A stretch of 38,737 bases of DNA from a virus. Positions 14,975 to 23,439 of the stretch are shown here, piece by piece. The translations under genes were made by a program, and so were the position numbers. How positions within the stretch are numbered: the stretch's first letter is position 1; each line of letters starts with the position of its first letter. Below the pieces are notes generated by a model that ran no database searches, had not been told where the DNA came from, and saw only the letters and a list, made by a program, of their open reading frames with translations. The stretch covers positions 1 to 38,737 of IMG/VR virus record IMGVR_UViG_3300049995_000179; one strand, given 5' to 3'.

Positions 14975-16981
14975 ATGAATGAGAAGAAGGGACAAAACAT
15001 CACTCTCAAAGATTTAACGTGGTCCAAAACCGCGATGTTATGCGCTATTCTGCTTTGTGCAAGCGTCGCAGCTTATTTTGGAGCGAAGGTGAGCGTAGAT
15101 ATCAGCATTCAAGATCGTCTCAACATGATTGAGAACAGACTTGATGCACCCGTAAATAGTAGCCTTAGTGGGCTTCAGAAACCGTTTGACTACATCATCA
15201 GCCCCATCGATGCCTATTATTGCCTGCAAAACGGGACGAATGGCTGGCTGAATTGGTTTGACACAAACAAGACTGCGGTTCAAATGGCTGCCATCGGAAA
15301 TCTCACGAGCGGTGGAACGATCCTCTTGAAAGGATGCACTTTAGCTGGAACGGTCACTTACGGCGCCAATATTTTGATTCTCGAGGACTATCAGGGAACA
15401 AGGAATTATTATGGCTCGAACAGTTTCTTCTGGAAGAGCGACAACAGAACAGACGTCATCGCCAACCCATATCAGGCCGTTGCCTACCTTGTAGATTTTG
15501 ACGGTACAACAGTAAAAGTCAAGAACGGAACCACTAGCCAGGTCGCCTATCAAACAACGAATCAGACGCTCGGCGTTCAATATGCTTTCACCCATCTGAA
15601 CAACGGGACGAAAGGAACTGAAAAAGTCATTCTCAAAGGCAACTTCACCCTAAACTATTATCCGCAGATTCCGCCTTACGCAGACATTGAAGTTCAAGGC
15701 TACTTGAATGCCGTGAGCAAAGCAGCTTTCATGGTCTGCTTTGATGATACGCTCTACATCCAATACAGCACGTATTTCAAGAACATGACGTCCATCTGGG
15801 GGTTCAGAGGAAGCGAAGGAGTTGTTTCTCGCTGGGTAGAGCAGGCTGGACCGACAAACACTTCTTACATTACTCTCACGAATCTGAAAGAAATGCGTGA
15901 TGCAGGCTGGAGTTTCTACAGTCACGGATACCTTAGTAAGGATATGACCGGGGCAACGATAACCCTTGCTGACCAAGATCAAGAATACCGGCAAAGCAAA
16001 GACTGGATCGATCGAAACCTCAACGTTCGCATTGATATGATGGGCTTTCCATCAGGGCATCCAGCAAACTTTGAGATGGTGCGGCAATACTACAACTACA
16101 TTGGTTGGAGTAACTACAAAACATGGCCTAATCAAACGTGGAATTACATCTCAGATATCTTTAGCTGCTACTTCCCGACAGAAACAAACTTTAACGGGAC
16201 AAAAGCTGAGGGCGGAGTCATTGCCGCTGCTGCCTGGTACGCAGTCAACAGTACAGGTTCAGGCTCGAACGGGGAACTCGCCTTCTTGACTTTCCATGGA
16301 ACAATGAACAATACGATGTTCAACTATTGCATGGGAAATGTGAGCAGCTGGGGTTTACCGGTCCTGACTTGGCGAGACATCGATTACTACCTGAACCTCC
16401 AGGTCAAACAGAGAGTAGCAGGCGCAGACATCAGGCTCGAAAACCTCGGCAGCCAAGCATCATGCATCAATGGAACGTGGATCAAGCACAATCTCGGTGT
16501 CCTACCGAACGTGACATTTGTGAAGCTCACCGGAACGGCCTACATCAACTCGACAGCTTTTCTCTTGGAACCAACGATCTTGACAGGGAGCATGAATACG
16601 ACGCATTTTCAAATAGACTTCTGCATTAATAACGCTAGCACAATAGTCTATTCGACGAAAACGGGAACAGCAACAATCACCGCAGGCGATACATCCGTCA
16701 CTGTGCCGCATGGACTCGCAACAACTCCAACTCTTGCAGAGATTAGCATTACTCCGCTTGATAACCTTGGAGGTCGCAGTCTCTGGGCTAGCGATCCTGG
16801 AGTAACCAACTTCAATATTAACTTAAATTCGATGGATTTTTCGGACCACACTTTCTCATGGAGTATTGTGTATGCAGTTAAAGTCTCAGGCACAATAACG
16901 CCCGTCACGGTAACTGACGCACGCACGATCTTTTGGTATGCTCTCTATGCGAAAAGAATTGATTATCCTCAGTTGACTTAA
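14975..16981 (+). CDS. Fibre protein with polysaccharide-deacetylase domain
   Basis: 668 residues. N-terminal membrane helix (AMLCAILLCASVAAYFGAKV), then a region resembling the start of the preceding fibre. Residues about 245-440 fit a NodB deacetylase: FMVCFDDT (the Asp pair), WSFYSHGYLSKDM (metal-site His; the second His of the usual HxxxH is Ser here), MMGFPSGHP (arginine/proline motif position) and AFLTFHGTMN (late catalytic His). Then come two beta modules, CINGTWIKHNLGVLPNV and the YSTKTGTATITAGDTSVTV repeat. Such enzymes remove acetyl groups from cell-wall or surface sugars; here it would act on the host glycan layer during attachment. The Ser substitution leaves activity uncertain. 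Many glycosylation sequons occur. Confidence 0.75.
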   Translation: MNEKKGQNITLKDLTWSKTAMLCAILLCASVAAYFGAKVSVDISIQDRLNMIENRLDAPVNSSLSGLQKPFDYIISPIDAYYCLQNGTNGWLNWFDTNKTAVQMAAIGNLTSGGTILLKGCTLAGTVTYGANILILEDYQGTRNYYGSNSFFWKSDNRTDVIANPYQAVAYLVDFDGTTVKVKNGTTSQVAYQTTNQTLGVQYAFTHLNNGTKGTEKVILKGNFTLNYYPQIPPYADIEVQGYLNAVSKAAFMVCFDDTLYIQYSTYFKNMTSIWGFRGSEGVVSRWVEQAGPTNTSYITLTNLKEMRDAGWSFYSHGYLSKDMTGATITLADQDQEYRQSKDWIDRNLNVRIDMMGFPSGHPANFEMVRQYYNYIGWSNYKTWPNQTWNYISDIFSCYFPTETNFNGTKAEGGVIAAAAWYAVNSTGSGSNGELAFLTFHGTMNNTMFNYCMGNVSSWGLPVLTWRDIDYYLNLQVKQRVAGADIRLENLGSQASCINGTWIKHNLGVLPNVTFVKLTGTAYINSTAFLLEPTILTGSMNTTHFQIDFCINNASTIVYSTKTGTATITAGDTSVTVPHGLATTPTLAEISITPLDNLGGRSLWASDPGVTNFNINLNSMDFSDHTFSWSIVYAVKVSGTITPVTVTDARTIFWYALYAKRIDYPQLT

Positions 16982-17262
16982 GAGGCAAGAGAAAGAATGG
17001 TAACAGTCTATTCGACGAAAACGGGAACAGCAAAGATCTTAGCAGGAGATAGGACTGTTCTCGTTCCACATGGGCTCTCAACGACCCCGACTCTTGCAGA
17101 CATCACCGTCACACCGCTTGACGATATTGCTCCCTGGAGCTGCTGGCCTTCCGATCCAGATGCCACGAACTTCACAATTAACATAAGTAGTATGGACACG
17201 AAAGATCATGATTTCCGTTGGGGCGTCGTGTATGAAGTTGAAGTCTCAGGCGGTGGCAGCGG
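16645..17262 (+). repeat. Duplicated beta-sandwich module across two genes
   Basis: The C-terminal module of the deacetylase fibre (16645-16905) is repeated at the N-terminus of the next gene (17005-17262), offset exactly 360 bases. The first 29 bases are identical and the translated modules align throughout (VPHGL-TTPTLA, ITPLD, DP--TNF-IN). This is a recent tandem duplication with one copy fused to the connector. Confidence 0.88.
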
Positions 17263-17884
17263 CGGCGGATCCGCCTCGTACTGCTCAAACACTGATGTCA
17301 AAGCACACAGCAAAATCGCGTACACAGATCTGGGATATGCGAGCGATTCAGACTTCAACACCTTCCTGGATAGTCTAATTGTCCTTGCGCAGTCGATGAT
17401 CGAGAATTTCTGTCGGGTCCCGACTGGTTTCTTTGCTTCTAACGGGCTCGCATTCACAAATGAGTTTCATGATTTTCAGTATCCATGGATGAGTCTCTTG
17501 TACTATCCTGTTCTGTCAGTTTCAAAGGTAGAGTACAATGATCAAGGATACGGTGTCACGGCGAACTGGGTAACTGTGACGGAGCCAGACTACATAATGA
17601 ATCTGTCCTCCGGGCAACTGATGCTTGTCAACAAGGTTCCTGCAATCGTTGAGCAGAGTATCCGAGTCTCGTACACTGCTGGTTTCAGCAGCACGCCGGA
17701 TGACATAAAGCACGTTTGCATTCAGGTGTGTTGCAACACGGTTCACGGGATTCTCCAGCGGAAAGTGAGCCCGCAGGTCCAAGTAAATGAGATGGTCGTC
17801 AAGCTTGTGGCGGTTGAGGCTTTCAATGAAGAGCTCAAGGGGATGCTCAGGCCGTACGTACGAAGACTTGTGATAGCTGGTTGA
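16997..17884 (+). CDS. Head-tail connector with N-terminal beta module
   Basis: 295 residues. Residues 1-88 are the duplicated beta module. A flexible linker GGGSGGGSAS joins it to a gp6-like connector (YCSNTDVKAHSKIAYTDLGY, then DSLIVLAQSMIENFCRVPTG and the C-terminal helical NEELKGMLRPYVRRL). Connectors of this family usually start at the YC-T-DVKA position, so the first 95 residues are an addition. The connector ring docks on the portal. The extra module would project from the neck like a collar fibre. Followed four bases later by the next neck gene. Confidence 0.82.
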   Translation: MVTVYSTKTGTAKILAGDRTVLVPHGLSTTPTLADITVTPLDDIAPWSCWPSDPDATNFTINISSMDTKDHDFRWGVVYEVEVSGGGSGGGSASYCSNTDVKAHSKIAYTDLGYASDSDFNTFLDSLIVLAQSMIENFCRVPTGFFASNGLAFTNEFHDFQYPWMSLLYYPVLSVSKVEYNDQGYGVTANWVTVTEPDYIMNLSSGQLMLVNKVPAIVEQSIRVSYTAGFSSTPDDIKHVCIQVCCNTVHGILQRKVSPQVQVNEMVVKLVAVEAFNEELKGMLRPYVRRLVIAG

Positions 17885-17887
17885 TCT

Positions 17888-18319
17888 TTGAGCATTCAGG
17901 TTCAGGTTTCGCAGCGGGGTTTGGACCTTTCCCTGTTTGCTGACAAAGTCGAAGAAAAACTTCTGCCTGGGCTTGTGAGAGCTGCTGTGGATTATGGTTA
18001 TGCGTTGATGAGTGCTAGGGCTCCGGTGAGATCTGGCAAATTGCTTGGAAGCATTGAGAAGCACGTTCAGGGTTTGGAAGGATCTGTTGGTCCAACTGTG
18101 CCTTACGCGGTGTACGTTGAGTATGGGACGGCGCCGCATGAAATTCGCCCGGTGTTCTCGAAGGTTTTGGCTTTCAAGGTCAATGGAAGAATGGTTTTCA
18201 CGTCGATTGTCCATCATCCAGGGACGAAGCCGAATCCGTTTGTGCGCAGAACGATGGAGGACGTTCAAAAGAAGATTCCTGAGTTGTGGACGGATCTTTT
18301 CGCTGAAGAGGTGCATTGA
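17888..18319 (+). CDS. HK97 gp10-family neck/tail protein
   Basis: 143 residues from TTG 17888. It has the family pattern: APVRSGKLLGSI, VGPTVPYAVYVEYGTAPHEI and HPGTKPNPFVRRTMED. Members join the head to the tail in siphoviruses. The stop overlaps the start of the tail terminator gene. Confidence 0.85.
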   Translation: MSIQVQVSQRGLDLSLFADKVEEKLLPGLVRAAVDYGYALMSARAPVRSGKLLGSIEKHVQGLEGSVGPTVPYAVYVEYGTAPHEIRPVFSKVLAFKVNGRMVFTSIVHHPGTKPNPFVRRTMEDVQKKIPELWTDLFAEEVH

Positions 18320-18741
18320 TGGCAAAGTATTCTGATTCGTACAAGGCTGTTTTCGATCAGGTTAAGACGGCCCTTCAAGCAGTCACAACGATCAAAACTG
18401 TGATTTTAGGGGAACAGTTCAGAGTTCAAGATTTGCCGATGGCAATAATCAGTCCTGACCCGACTGACATTGACCAGGCAGCGTTCGGCAACATGCTTGA
18501 CAACAATATCCGCATCAGCGTCGCCATTTTGATTCGTGAAACAGAACCTGCCAACTGGTTTACGGATATTGTGCCTGTTATGGGCGACGTCGTCGACAAG
18601 ATCCTCGCGGACCGCACTCTTAGCAACATGGTGAGAGATGCTATTCCCACTATGTTCAGTCCCGGAGAGATCCGTACACAAGGAAAACTGTACTATGGCG
18701 GCGTCGTCAGACTCCGGGCTTTGATGTTTTTCACGCCTTGA
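18319..18741 (+). CDS. Tail terminator / tail completion protein
   Basis: 140 residues from ATG 18319, overlapping the previous stop. Alpha-beta pattern with LGEQFRVQDLPMAIISPDPT, an ISVAILIRE strand and a final YYGGVVRLRALMFFTP strand, as in gpU/gp17-like terminators that cap the tail tube. Order after the gp10-like gene supports the call; sequence similarity is weak. Confidence 0.65.
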   Translation: MAKYSDSYKAVFDQVKTALQAVTTIKTVILGEQFRVQDLPMAIISPDPTDIDQAAFGNMLDNNIRISVAILIRETEPANWFTDIVPVMGDVVDKILADRTLSNMVRDAIPTMFSPGEIRTQGKLYYGGVVRLRALMFFTP

Positions 18742-18751
18742 GGAAGCTGAT

Positions 18752-19294
18752 TTGCGCACCGAGTTGAAACTGCATCTCCTCAAGAAAGCTGTCAACCTGT
18801 GCATGCGTTTCATCGACAGGTTTCTACCGGAAACGCGCCCGAGGTATCCACAATCAGTAATGCTTGAGCACGTGTTTCAGCAGCTCTTCAACGCGTACTT
18901 GCTGGAAATGTATTGCGGTCGATTTGATGATGTCTCCAGGCAGTCTTTGGTGAGCCTTAAAGACCGTAACTTTCAGCATTTCCTCTCGGTCGCTCGGAAG
19001 ATTCTGTTATTCATTGGTGAAAATGACAGGTACTATAGGGCTTGGATCGGCTTAGCCTTCATTGCCGGAAAGGAAGAGTATGAACGAGCCCTTAGAGACG
19101 TCACAAGAGAAGAGTTTCTTCGGAGTCATCTGGAGCAGTGGGAGCTCGCGTTTCATTGTGTTCCTGAATCTCATTTTCAGCTTCACAAGTCCGATTTCTT
19201 GGATATGATGTTGACAGGTCACCTGTCTAACTTGTTGCGAAAGAGATTTGCCTCGAGCAAGTCTCCGCAAAGCAAGAAAAAGGTTGGAGGTTGA
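18752..19294 (+). CDS. Helical protein of unknown function in the tail module
   Basis: 180 residues, almost all helical, basic at both ends (ELKLHLLKKAVNLCMRFIDR; KRFASSKSPQSKKKVGG). The start is TTG 18752 after a GAGGAAG ribosome-binding site. No family is recognised; it sits between the tail terminator and the tail tube and ends nine bases before the tube gene. It may be a tail assembly factor or a structural protein. Confidence 0.55.
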   Translation: MRTELKLHLLKKAVNLCMRFIDRFLPETRPRYPQSVMLEHVFQQLFNAYLLEMYCGRFDDVSRQSLVSLKDRNFQHFLSVARKILLFIGENDRYYRAWIGLAFIAGKEEYERALRDVTREEFLRSHLEQWELAFHCVPESHFQLHKSDFLDMMLTGHLSNLLRKRFASSKSPQSKKKVGG

Positions 19295-19303
19295 AGAAAA
19301 AAC

Positions 19304-19702
19304 ATGGTAAATACAACACCAGGCATAGGACGAAACGGCAGTATCACAATCAACGGTGCTGAAGCGGGCTATATCAAAGGCGTCACATTCGAGATTGATG
19401 CAGACGTTATCAAAGATTACAAATTCACAAGCGATGTCCCTGCGATCCTCGAGAGTGGAAACAAGAGCTTCAAATTTAGCTTTGAGAAAATGTTCATCGA
19501 TACAATGCATGCAGCTCAGGCCCTTGCTGGAACAAAGATGACGATTATTCTTGGACCGGTAAATAGTACTCCCACAGGACAGCCGAAATACACGTTGTCG
19601 AACGCAATCATTTTCCACCATGGCTGGCGAGATGAACAAGCGGGCATAGTGATCGAGAACGGTTCTGGTGAAGGCGCATCATTGACGCTTGGCGCGTATT
19701 AA
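19304..19702 (+). CDS. Major tail tube protein
   Basis: 132 residues with the beta-rich pattern of tube proteins: GRNGSITINGAEAGYIKGVT, the VTFEIDADVIKDY segment, FKFSFEKMFID strand, YTLSNAIIFHHGWRD, and the ending VIENGSGEGASLTLGAY. Size and location just before the chaperone pair and tape measure are as expected for a siphovirus tube subunit, which stacks in hexamer rings around the tape measure. Confidence 0.8.
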   Translation: MVNTTPGIGRNGSITINGAEAGYIKGVTFEIDADVIKDYKFTSDVPAILESGNKSFKFSFEKMFIDTMHAAQALAGTKMTIILGPVNSTPTGQPKYTLSNAIIFHHGWRDEQAGIVIENGSGEGASLTLGAY

Positions 19703-19724
19703 GGATCTGTCTGAGGTTTTGCCT

Positions 19725-20105
19725 ATGAGTGAAAAAACTGAGAGTCCTGCTGAGACAGGACAACGCCTATTTGAGAAGGAAGAAGCCGAGGGTCGTGCTG
19801 CCGCAAAGAAATTTGACCCGAAGATGCTTGTGAAAAAAGCTACTGAAAAACACATGGTTCTTGACGGCGACGAAGAAATCTATTACTATCCTCTCGTACT
19901 TGAGGACACTGCTGATTTGAGTAAGGCCAAGACAAACGAAGAATATTCAACTATGATGCTTTTCAAAATGCTTGAGAAAGCCTATCCTGAACTGACTCTT
20001 GAAGACGTCAAGAAATTTCCAATGGGCAAGGGTGCAAGGATCCTGCAGCTCCTAACGGAAGCTGAAGGTTTTTTGCCACCGGAGAAGAAATCCGCAGTTT
20101 CATAG
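19725..20105 (+). CDS. Tail assembly chaperone gpG-like
   Basis: 126 residues from ATG 19725, preceded by GAGGT (a TTG at 19689 is in frame inside the tail tube gene). Acidic and helical (LFEKEEAEGRAAAKKFDPKM; KTNEEYSTMMLFKMLEKAYP). It lies between the tube and the tape measure like gpG of lambda. A slippery heptamer near the 3' end lets some ribosomes enter the minus-one frame and add a gpT-like extension. The chaperone coats the tape measure during tail assembly. Confidence 0.82.
   Translation: MSEKTESPAETGQRLFEKEEAEGRAAAKKFDPKMLVKKATEKHMVLDGDEEIYYYPLVLEDTADLSKAKTNEEYSTMMLFKMLEKAYPELTLEDVKKFPMGKGARILQLLTEAEGFLPPEKKSAVS
20069..20075 (+). promoter_or_regulatory. Programmed -1 frameshift slippery site
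   Basis: T TTT TTG in the gpG frame (codons GGT-TTT-TTG, 20067-20075) exactly fits X XXY YYZ. The minus-one frame is open through the slip site and continues 60 codons beyond, to TGA 20255-20257, two bases before the tape measure start. No usable start codon exists for this frame alone. Confidence 0.85.
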
Positions 20106-20257
20106 AGTACAACGAAGATGCACAAGTGATCGGTTTTATTGCACACGAGTATAGGTACACGCTTGAGTATATTGGGAGTCTGACGCCTTTCCAGGTTTCT
20201 TTTCTTTTGAAGTGGGCTGCCTGGTTCTCGGAGAAAATGAATCGCAGAAGGGTTTGA
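20075..20257 (+). CDS. gpT-like extension read by -1 frameshift
   Basis: Sixty codons after the slip: starts ATGEEIRSFIEYNEDAQVIG and ends WAAWFSEKMNRRRV. The only Met besides the initiator of gpG is near its end, so it can be made only as a gpGT fusion of about 177 residues. The sequence (HEYRYTLEYIGSLTPFQVSF) is typical of the T domain that binds the tube protein. The gpG:gpGT ratio sets tail assembly. Confidence 0.82.
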   Translation, partial: ATGEEIRSFIEYNEDAQVIGFIAHEYRYTLEYIGSLTPFQVSFLLKWAAWFSEKMNRRRV

Positions 20258-20258
20258 A

Positions 20259-21518
20259 TTGAGTACAAGTCTTCAAATTGATCTCAGGGCAATCGATAAT
20301 GCCAGCAGTACGATCAGTAAGGTAGGCAGCAGCGCTAAGAGCCTAGTTCTCGGTTTCAACAACCTGGCTTCAAGCGCACTTAACCTTTACAACATGGTTG
20401 ACCGCGTCAAAGATAGCCAAGTTGCATTAGATCGTGCAAACCTCACAGTAAAGAAAAGCGCAGAGTCCGTCCGTGATGCTCAGAACAACTTGAACAAAGT
20501 CCTTGAGAAGTTCGGGGAAGGCAGCGAACAAGCAATAGATGCTCAGAACCGATTGGAGCTCGCGCAAGAAAGCTACAAGGTAGCTACTGAAAGAGCGGAT
20601 ATGGCAGCTGAAAATCAACGTAAAACAATGATGACGATGGCTGTAAGTGTCATCCCGACATTGATCACTGGAATCACCGGGGTCATAAGCATCATACAGA
20701 ATTGGGGGGCAGTCACGCAGGCACTCTCTGGCGCCATGACTTTCCTGTCTGCAAACCCCATAATTCTCGTCATTGCAGGAATCGCTGCCCTCATCGCCGG
20801 AATAATCTACGCGTACAACAACTGCAAACCGTTCCGTGACCTAATCAACACGATCGGCGCGTACCTGCAAGGCGCTTTTCTTGCTGCTTGGAACGCAGTC
20901 AGCGGAGCCGTAAGCTGGTTCAACACGAACGTAATTCAGCCTGTCAGTTCAGCACTCTCATGGTTTTGGAACAACGTGTTAATGCCTCTCGCCCTGTTCC
21001 TTATTGGAAACTTACTGAGCGCTTGGAACACTCTTTCCAACGGCATCTCTTGGGCCTACAAGAACTTGATTAAACCCGTTTTCGACGCTCTTTCCTGGGC
21101 ATACAACAATATTATCAAACCGATTGCTGATTGGCTCGGAGGCGTCGCCTCTTTCTTCGGAGGCGTCGGAGCTGCAATAAGCGGAGCCGTGACCAGCGCC
21201 GGAGGCAGCGCAGCCGGTGGTCCAGCGTTCAAACGTCAAAAGGGAGGGATCGTCACAAAACCTGAGATCGCCTTGATTGGAGAGGCAGGTCCCGAGGCAA
21301 TAATCCCGTTAAGCGGTCCCTATATGCCGCGAGGGCTCGGAACAACGATCAACATCAATTCGCCGCTCGTCTACATTCAAGGATCCGCTGACGAACGCAC
21401 CGCGGACCTTGCTGTCAAGAAAGTCGAAAAGATCCTAGACAACATTATCCTTGAAGCCTCATCATCCGACGGTCCTTCAACACATAAACGGGTCAGGATC
21501 GGAACTAGGAGCTTCTAA
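20259..21518 (+). CDS. Tape measure protein
   Basis: 419 residues from TTG 20259. Amphipathic helices at the N-terminus (AIDNASSTISKVGSSAKSLV, a long coiled coil from 50 to 125), hydrophobic helices at 130-190 (IILVIAGIAALIAGIIYAYN), then tandem W-rich repeats of about 27-30 residues (AWNAVSGAVSWFNTNVIQPV; ALSWFWNNVLMPL; GISWAYKNLIKPVFDALSWA). The C-terminus has GGIVTKPEIALIGEAGPEAI, a hallmark of tape measures. At about 0.15 nm per residue it predicts a short tail near 60 nm. Confidence 0.92.
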   Translation: MSTSLQIDLRAIDNASSTISKVGSSAKSLVLGFNNLASSALNLYNMVDRVKDSQVALDRANLTVKKSAESVRDAQNNLNKVLEKFGEGSEQAIDAQNRLELAQESYKVATERADMAAENQRKTMMTMAVSVIPTLITGITGVISIIQNWGAVTQALSGAMTFLSANPIILVIAGIAALIAGIIYAYNNCKPFRDLINTIGAYLQGAFLAAWNAVSGAVSWFNTNVIQPVSSALSWFWNNVLMPLALFLIGNLLSAWNTLSNGISWAYKNLIKPVFDALSWAYNNIIKPIADWLGGVASFFGGVGAAISGAVTSAGGSAAGGPAFKRQKGGIVTKPEIALIGEAGPEAIIPLSGPYMPRGLGTTININSPLVYIQGSADERTADLAVKKVEKILDNIILEASSSDGPSTHKRVRIGTRSF

Positions 21519-21520
21519 GA

Positions 21521-22558
21521 ATGGGGTTGCTCGTCGAACAAGTCAGGGACATCGAGTCTGAGGAGACATTCATTGATGATTCTACCCACTATTCTGCGCC
21601 GAGCACGAGTTGGGATACACTTCATGACTATGGGAACGTGACGACGCCTAAAGCGGGACTCTTAATCTTCCATATAGACGCTCACAGAGGCGTAACTGGC
21701 TATGACGGGTATCTCCGGTTGAAAGTCGGTGCAAACTATGTTTGGGCGCACAAAGAAACGTCGGGCGGAGTGAGCGGCCATCATGAATGCTTCTGCTATG
21801 TGGACGCTGGAACCTACGATATTCTGGTTCAGGGAAGACAGGGCGGACCAAGTTCAGAGATGTCTGTTGACAAATTCGTCTGTGGCTTCGTTGCTTTCTC
21901 AGACATGAATGGCTCCTTTCTCGCTTCATATTCTTCACAAATCAGCATAACACCGGCGAATCGTGAATCATGCATAGGGGCTCTGAAACAAGCTGTCTTT
22001 CGAGTCCAGGCTTACGGGGTCACAGCTGCAGGTCAAACTAACTTTGAAAATGTTGGAGACTCTCTCACAAACGGTGTAAGCCTCGCCGTCGACGGCGCAC
22101 AAATCGACTTTGACGTTAGAAATCAGGATACAGGAAGCGGAGAAGGAGCACATGCAGAATATTTCACAGCATTATCAGTTGGATCTGCTCACACGTTCAC
22201 AGTCACCAAAGACAATGCGAACACGACTGTTTACATCAGCATCGTCGCCTGTCCCTGGCTCATGTACGACACTCTTCATCAACCAGTGACTTTGGACATT
22301 CCGCAGGGAAGCACTCTCTATTTGATGCTTGAACCGCTTGATGGTTTAACGGACCCCACAAAATACGCGTACATCGGCAAAGTCAGGGCCTTCAGCTTCG
22401 GAGACGCAACAGACTACTATTATTCCCTTTCAGGCACGGGCATTCAGACTCCAACGTATACTTTCGAGATCGTTGACGGGCAGACTTCACTTCTCTACGT
22501 CAAAGGTTCCCTGCACACTGGTGCTTGTATCAGCCATATCGCCGTAGATCTGAGATGA
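21521..22558 (+). CDS. Minor/distal tail protein
   Basis: 345 residues, beta-rich, starting two bases after the tape measure. It contains repeated beta-sandwich-like blocks (PKAGLLIFHIDAHRGVTGYD; VWAHKETSGGVSGHHECF; AHTFTVTKDNANTTVYISIV) that suggest carbohydrate-binding or baseplate modules. Location is that of the distal tail protein. No signal peptide or membrane helix is present. The exact family is not recognised. Confidence 0.6.
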   Translation: MGLLVEQVRDIESEETFIDDSTHYSAPSTSWDTLHDYGNVTTPKAGLLIFHIDAHRGVTGYDGYLRLKVGANYVWAHKETSGGVSGHHECFCYVDAGTYDILVQGRQGGPSSEMSVDKFVCGFVAFSDMNGSFLASYSSQISITPANRESCIGALKQAVFRVQAYGVTAAGQTNFENVGDSLTNGVSLAVDGAQIDFDVRNQDTGSGEGAHAEYFTALSVGSAHTFTVTKDNANTTVYISIVACPWLMYDTLHQPVTLDIPQGSTLYLMLEPLDGLTDPTKYAYIGKVRAFSFGDATDYYYSLSGTGIQTPTYTFEIVDGQTSLLYVKGSLHTGACISHIAVDLR

Positions 22559-22564
22559 GATCCT

Positions 22565-22846
22565 ATGATTAAAATAACTCAAGTAACCGTGGAAAACGGG
22601 GAAATCAACCTCACAATAAGTTATGACATGCCAGATGAAACAACGAAGACTTTCAAACTGAACTATCTTGACTTGGTGGAGCGACTTAAGACTGTTCGGC
22701 AGCTCCTTGGAAGACCGTTGACAGTGAAAGATGCAAAGGAAGCGTTGATTGCGATAGTCAACCAGATCCGTGCTGGAAAGAAGGACCTTCCTGAATCTTT
22801 TCTAGCGGCTCTGCAGAGCTCGGTTGGAGTTGATTTGGAAGCATGA
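22565..22846 (+). CDS. Small tail-module protein
   Basis: 93 residues. An N-terminal beta hairpin (KITQVTVENGEINLTISYDM) followed by helices (YLDLVERLKTVRQLLGRPLT). The stop overlaps the ATG of the next gene (ATGA). Function unknown; likely part of the tail tip or its assembly. Confidence 0.55.
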   Translation: MIKITQVTVENGEINLTISYDMPDETTKTFKLNYLDLVERLKTVRQLLGRPLTVKDAKEALIAIVNQIRAGKKDLPESFLAALQSSVGVDLEA

Positions 22847-23199
22847 CCGTAACGTTAGACGGAAAAACTCTCGAAGGTTTGTCTCTTGCAGAAAGCTTTG
22901 AAGTGATTAACACTCAGTGGGATCGGTGGGAGGGCGGGGAGGCAAAACGCAAGGTTAAGGCTCGGGGTGTTGTTCGGGTCTGGACGTTGCGGGTTGTTGA
23001 AAACGGCACGGCTTGGGCAAGCAGTCAGGCTAAGAGTTTTGAGGATTCAGGCAAGGCTGGAACAGAATTGGCGTTTGCTGTGACCGATGAGGTTCGAGTC
23101 ATCAGCACGAACGTGTATGTTCTGGCAGTAAATATCGATGCAATGAACCTTGCAGGTAAGAACGTACGGTATTTCACGTTGACTTTGCAGGAGGCGTAG
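22843..23199 (+). CDS. Small beta-rich tail protein
   Basis: 118 residues, beta-strand dominated (VTLDGKTLEGLSLAESFEVI; GVVRVWTLRVVENGTAWASS; KNVRYFTLTLQEA). It overlaps the previous gene by four bases. It resembles small tail tip or tube-like beta barrels in pattern only; no family is claimed. Confidence 0.55.
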   Translation: MTVTLDGKTLEGLSLAESFEVINTQWDRWEGGEAKRKVKARGVVRVWTLRVVENGTAWASSQAKSFEDSGKAGTELAFAVTDEVRVISTNVYVLAVNIDAMNLAGKNVRYFTLTLQEA

Positions 23200-23202
23200 G
23201 TT

Positions 23203-23439
23203 GTGGTGGAAGTTGATGTTTTGCGAAATTGGGGTCAGGAGACGGAGTTGCGCAAGAAATGGATGAAAAAATGGGAACGTCTTGGAGCGCATATTTTGAA
23301 ATTTCCAAAGTGGATGCAGGCGATTGTCCTCGAAGACGTTAACTGTGCCATTCAGAATCGCATTGCAACCATGGAAATGATTCTGATCTCCATGAAAAAA
23401 CGCGGCACAGATAATCCAGGTAAGAAGGTGAGAAGCTGA
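23203..23439 (+). CDS. Small basic helical protein
   Basis: 78 residues from GTG 23203 behind AGGAGG near 23189. Rich in Lys and Trp (LRKKWMKKWERLGAHILKFP). Its stop overlaps the CTG start inferred for the next gene, so the two are coupled. Function unknown. Confidence 0.5.
   Translation: MVEVDVLRNWGQETELRKKWMKKWERLGAHILKFPKWMQAIVLEDVNCAIQNRIATMEMILISMKKRGTDNPGKKVRS

Noticed and set aside
17522-18325. Long minus-strand frame of 267 codons in the neck genes
   Set aside because: It mirrors well-supported connector and gp10-like genes and has shadow-like composition.
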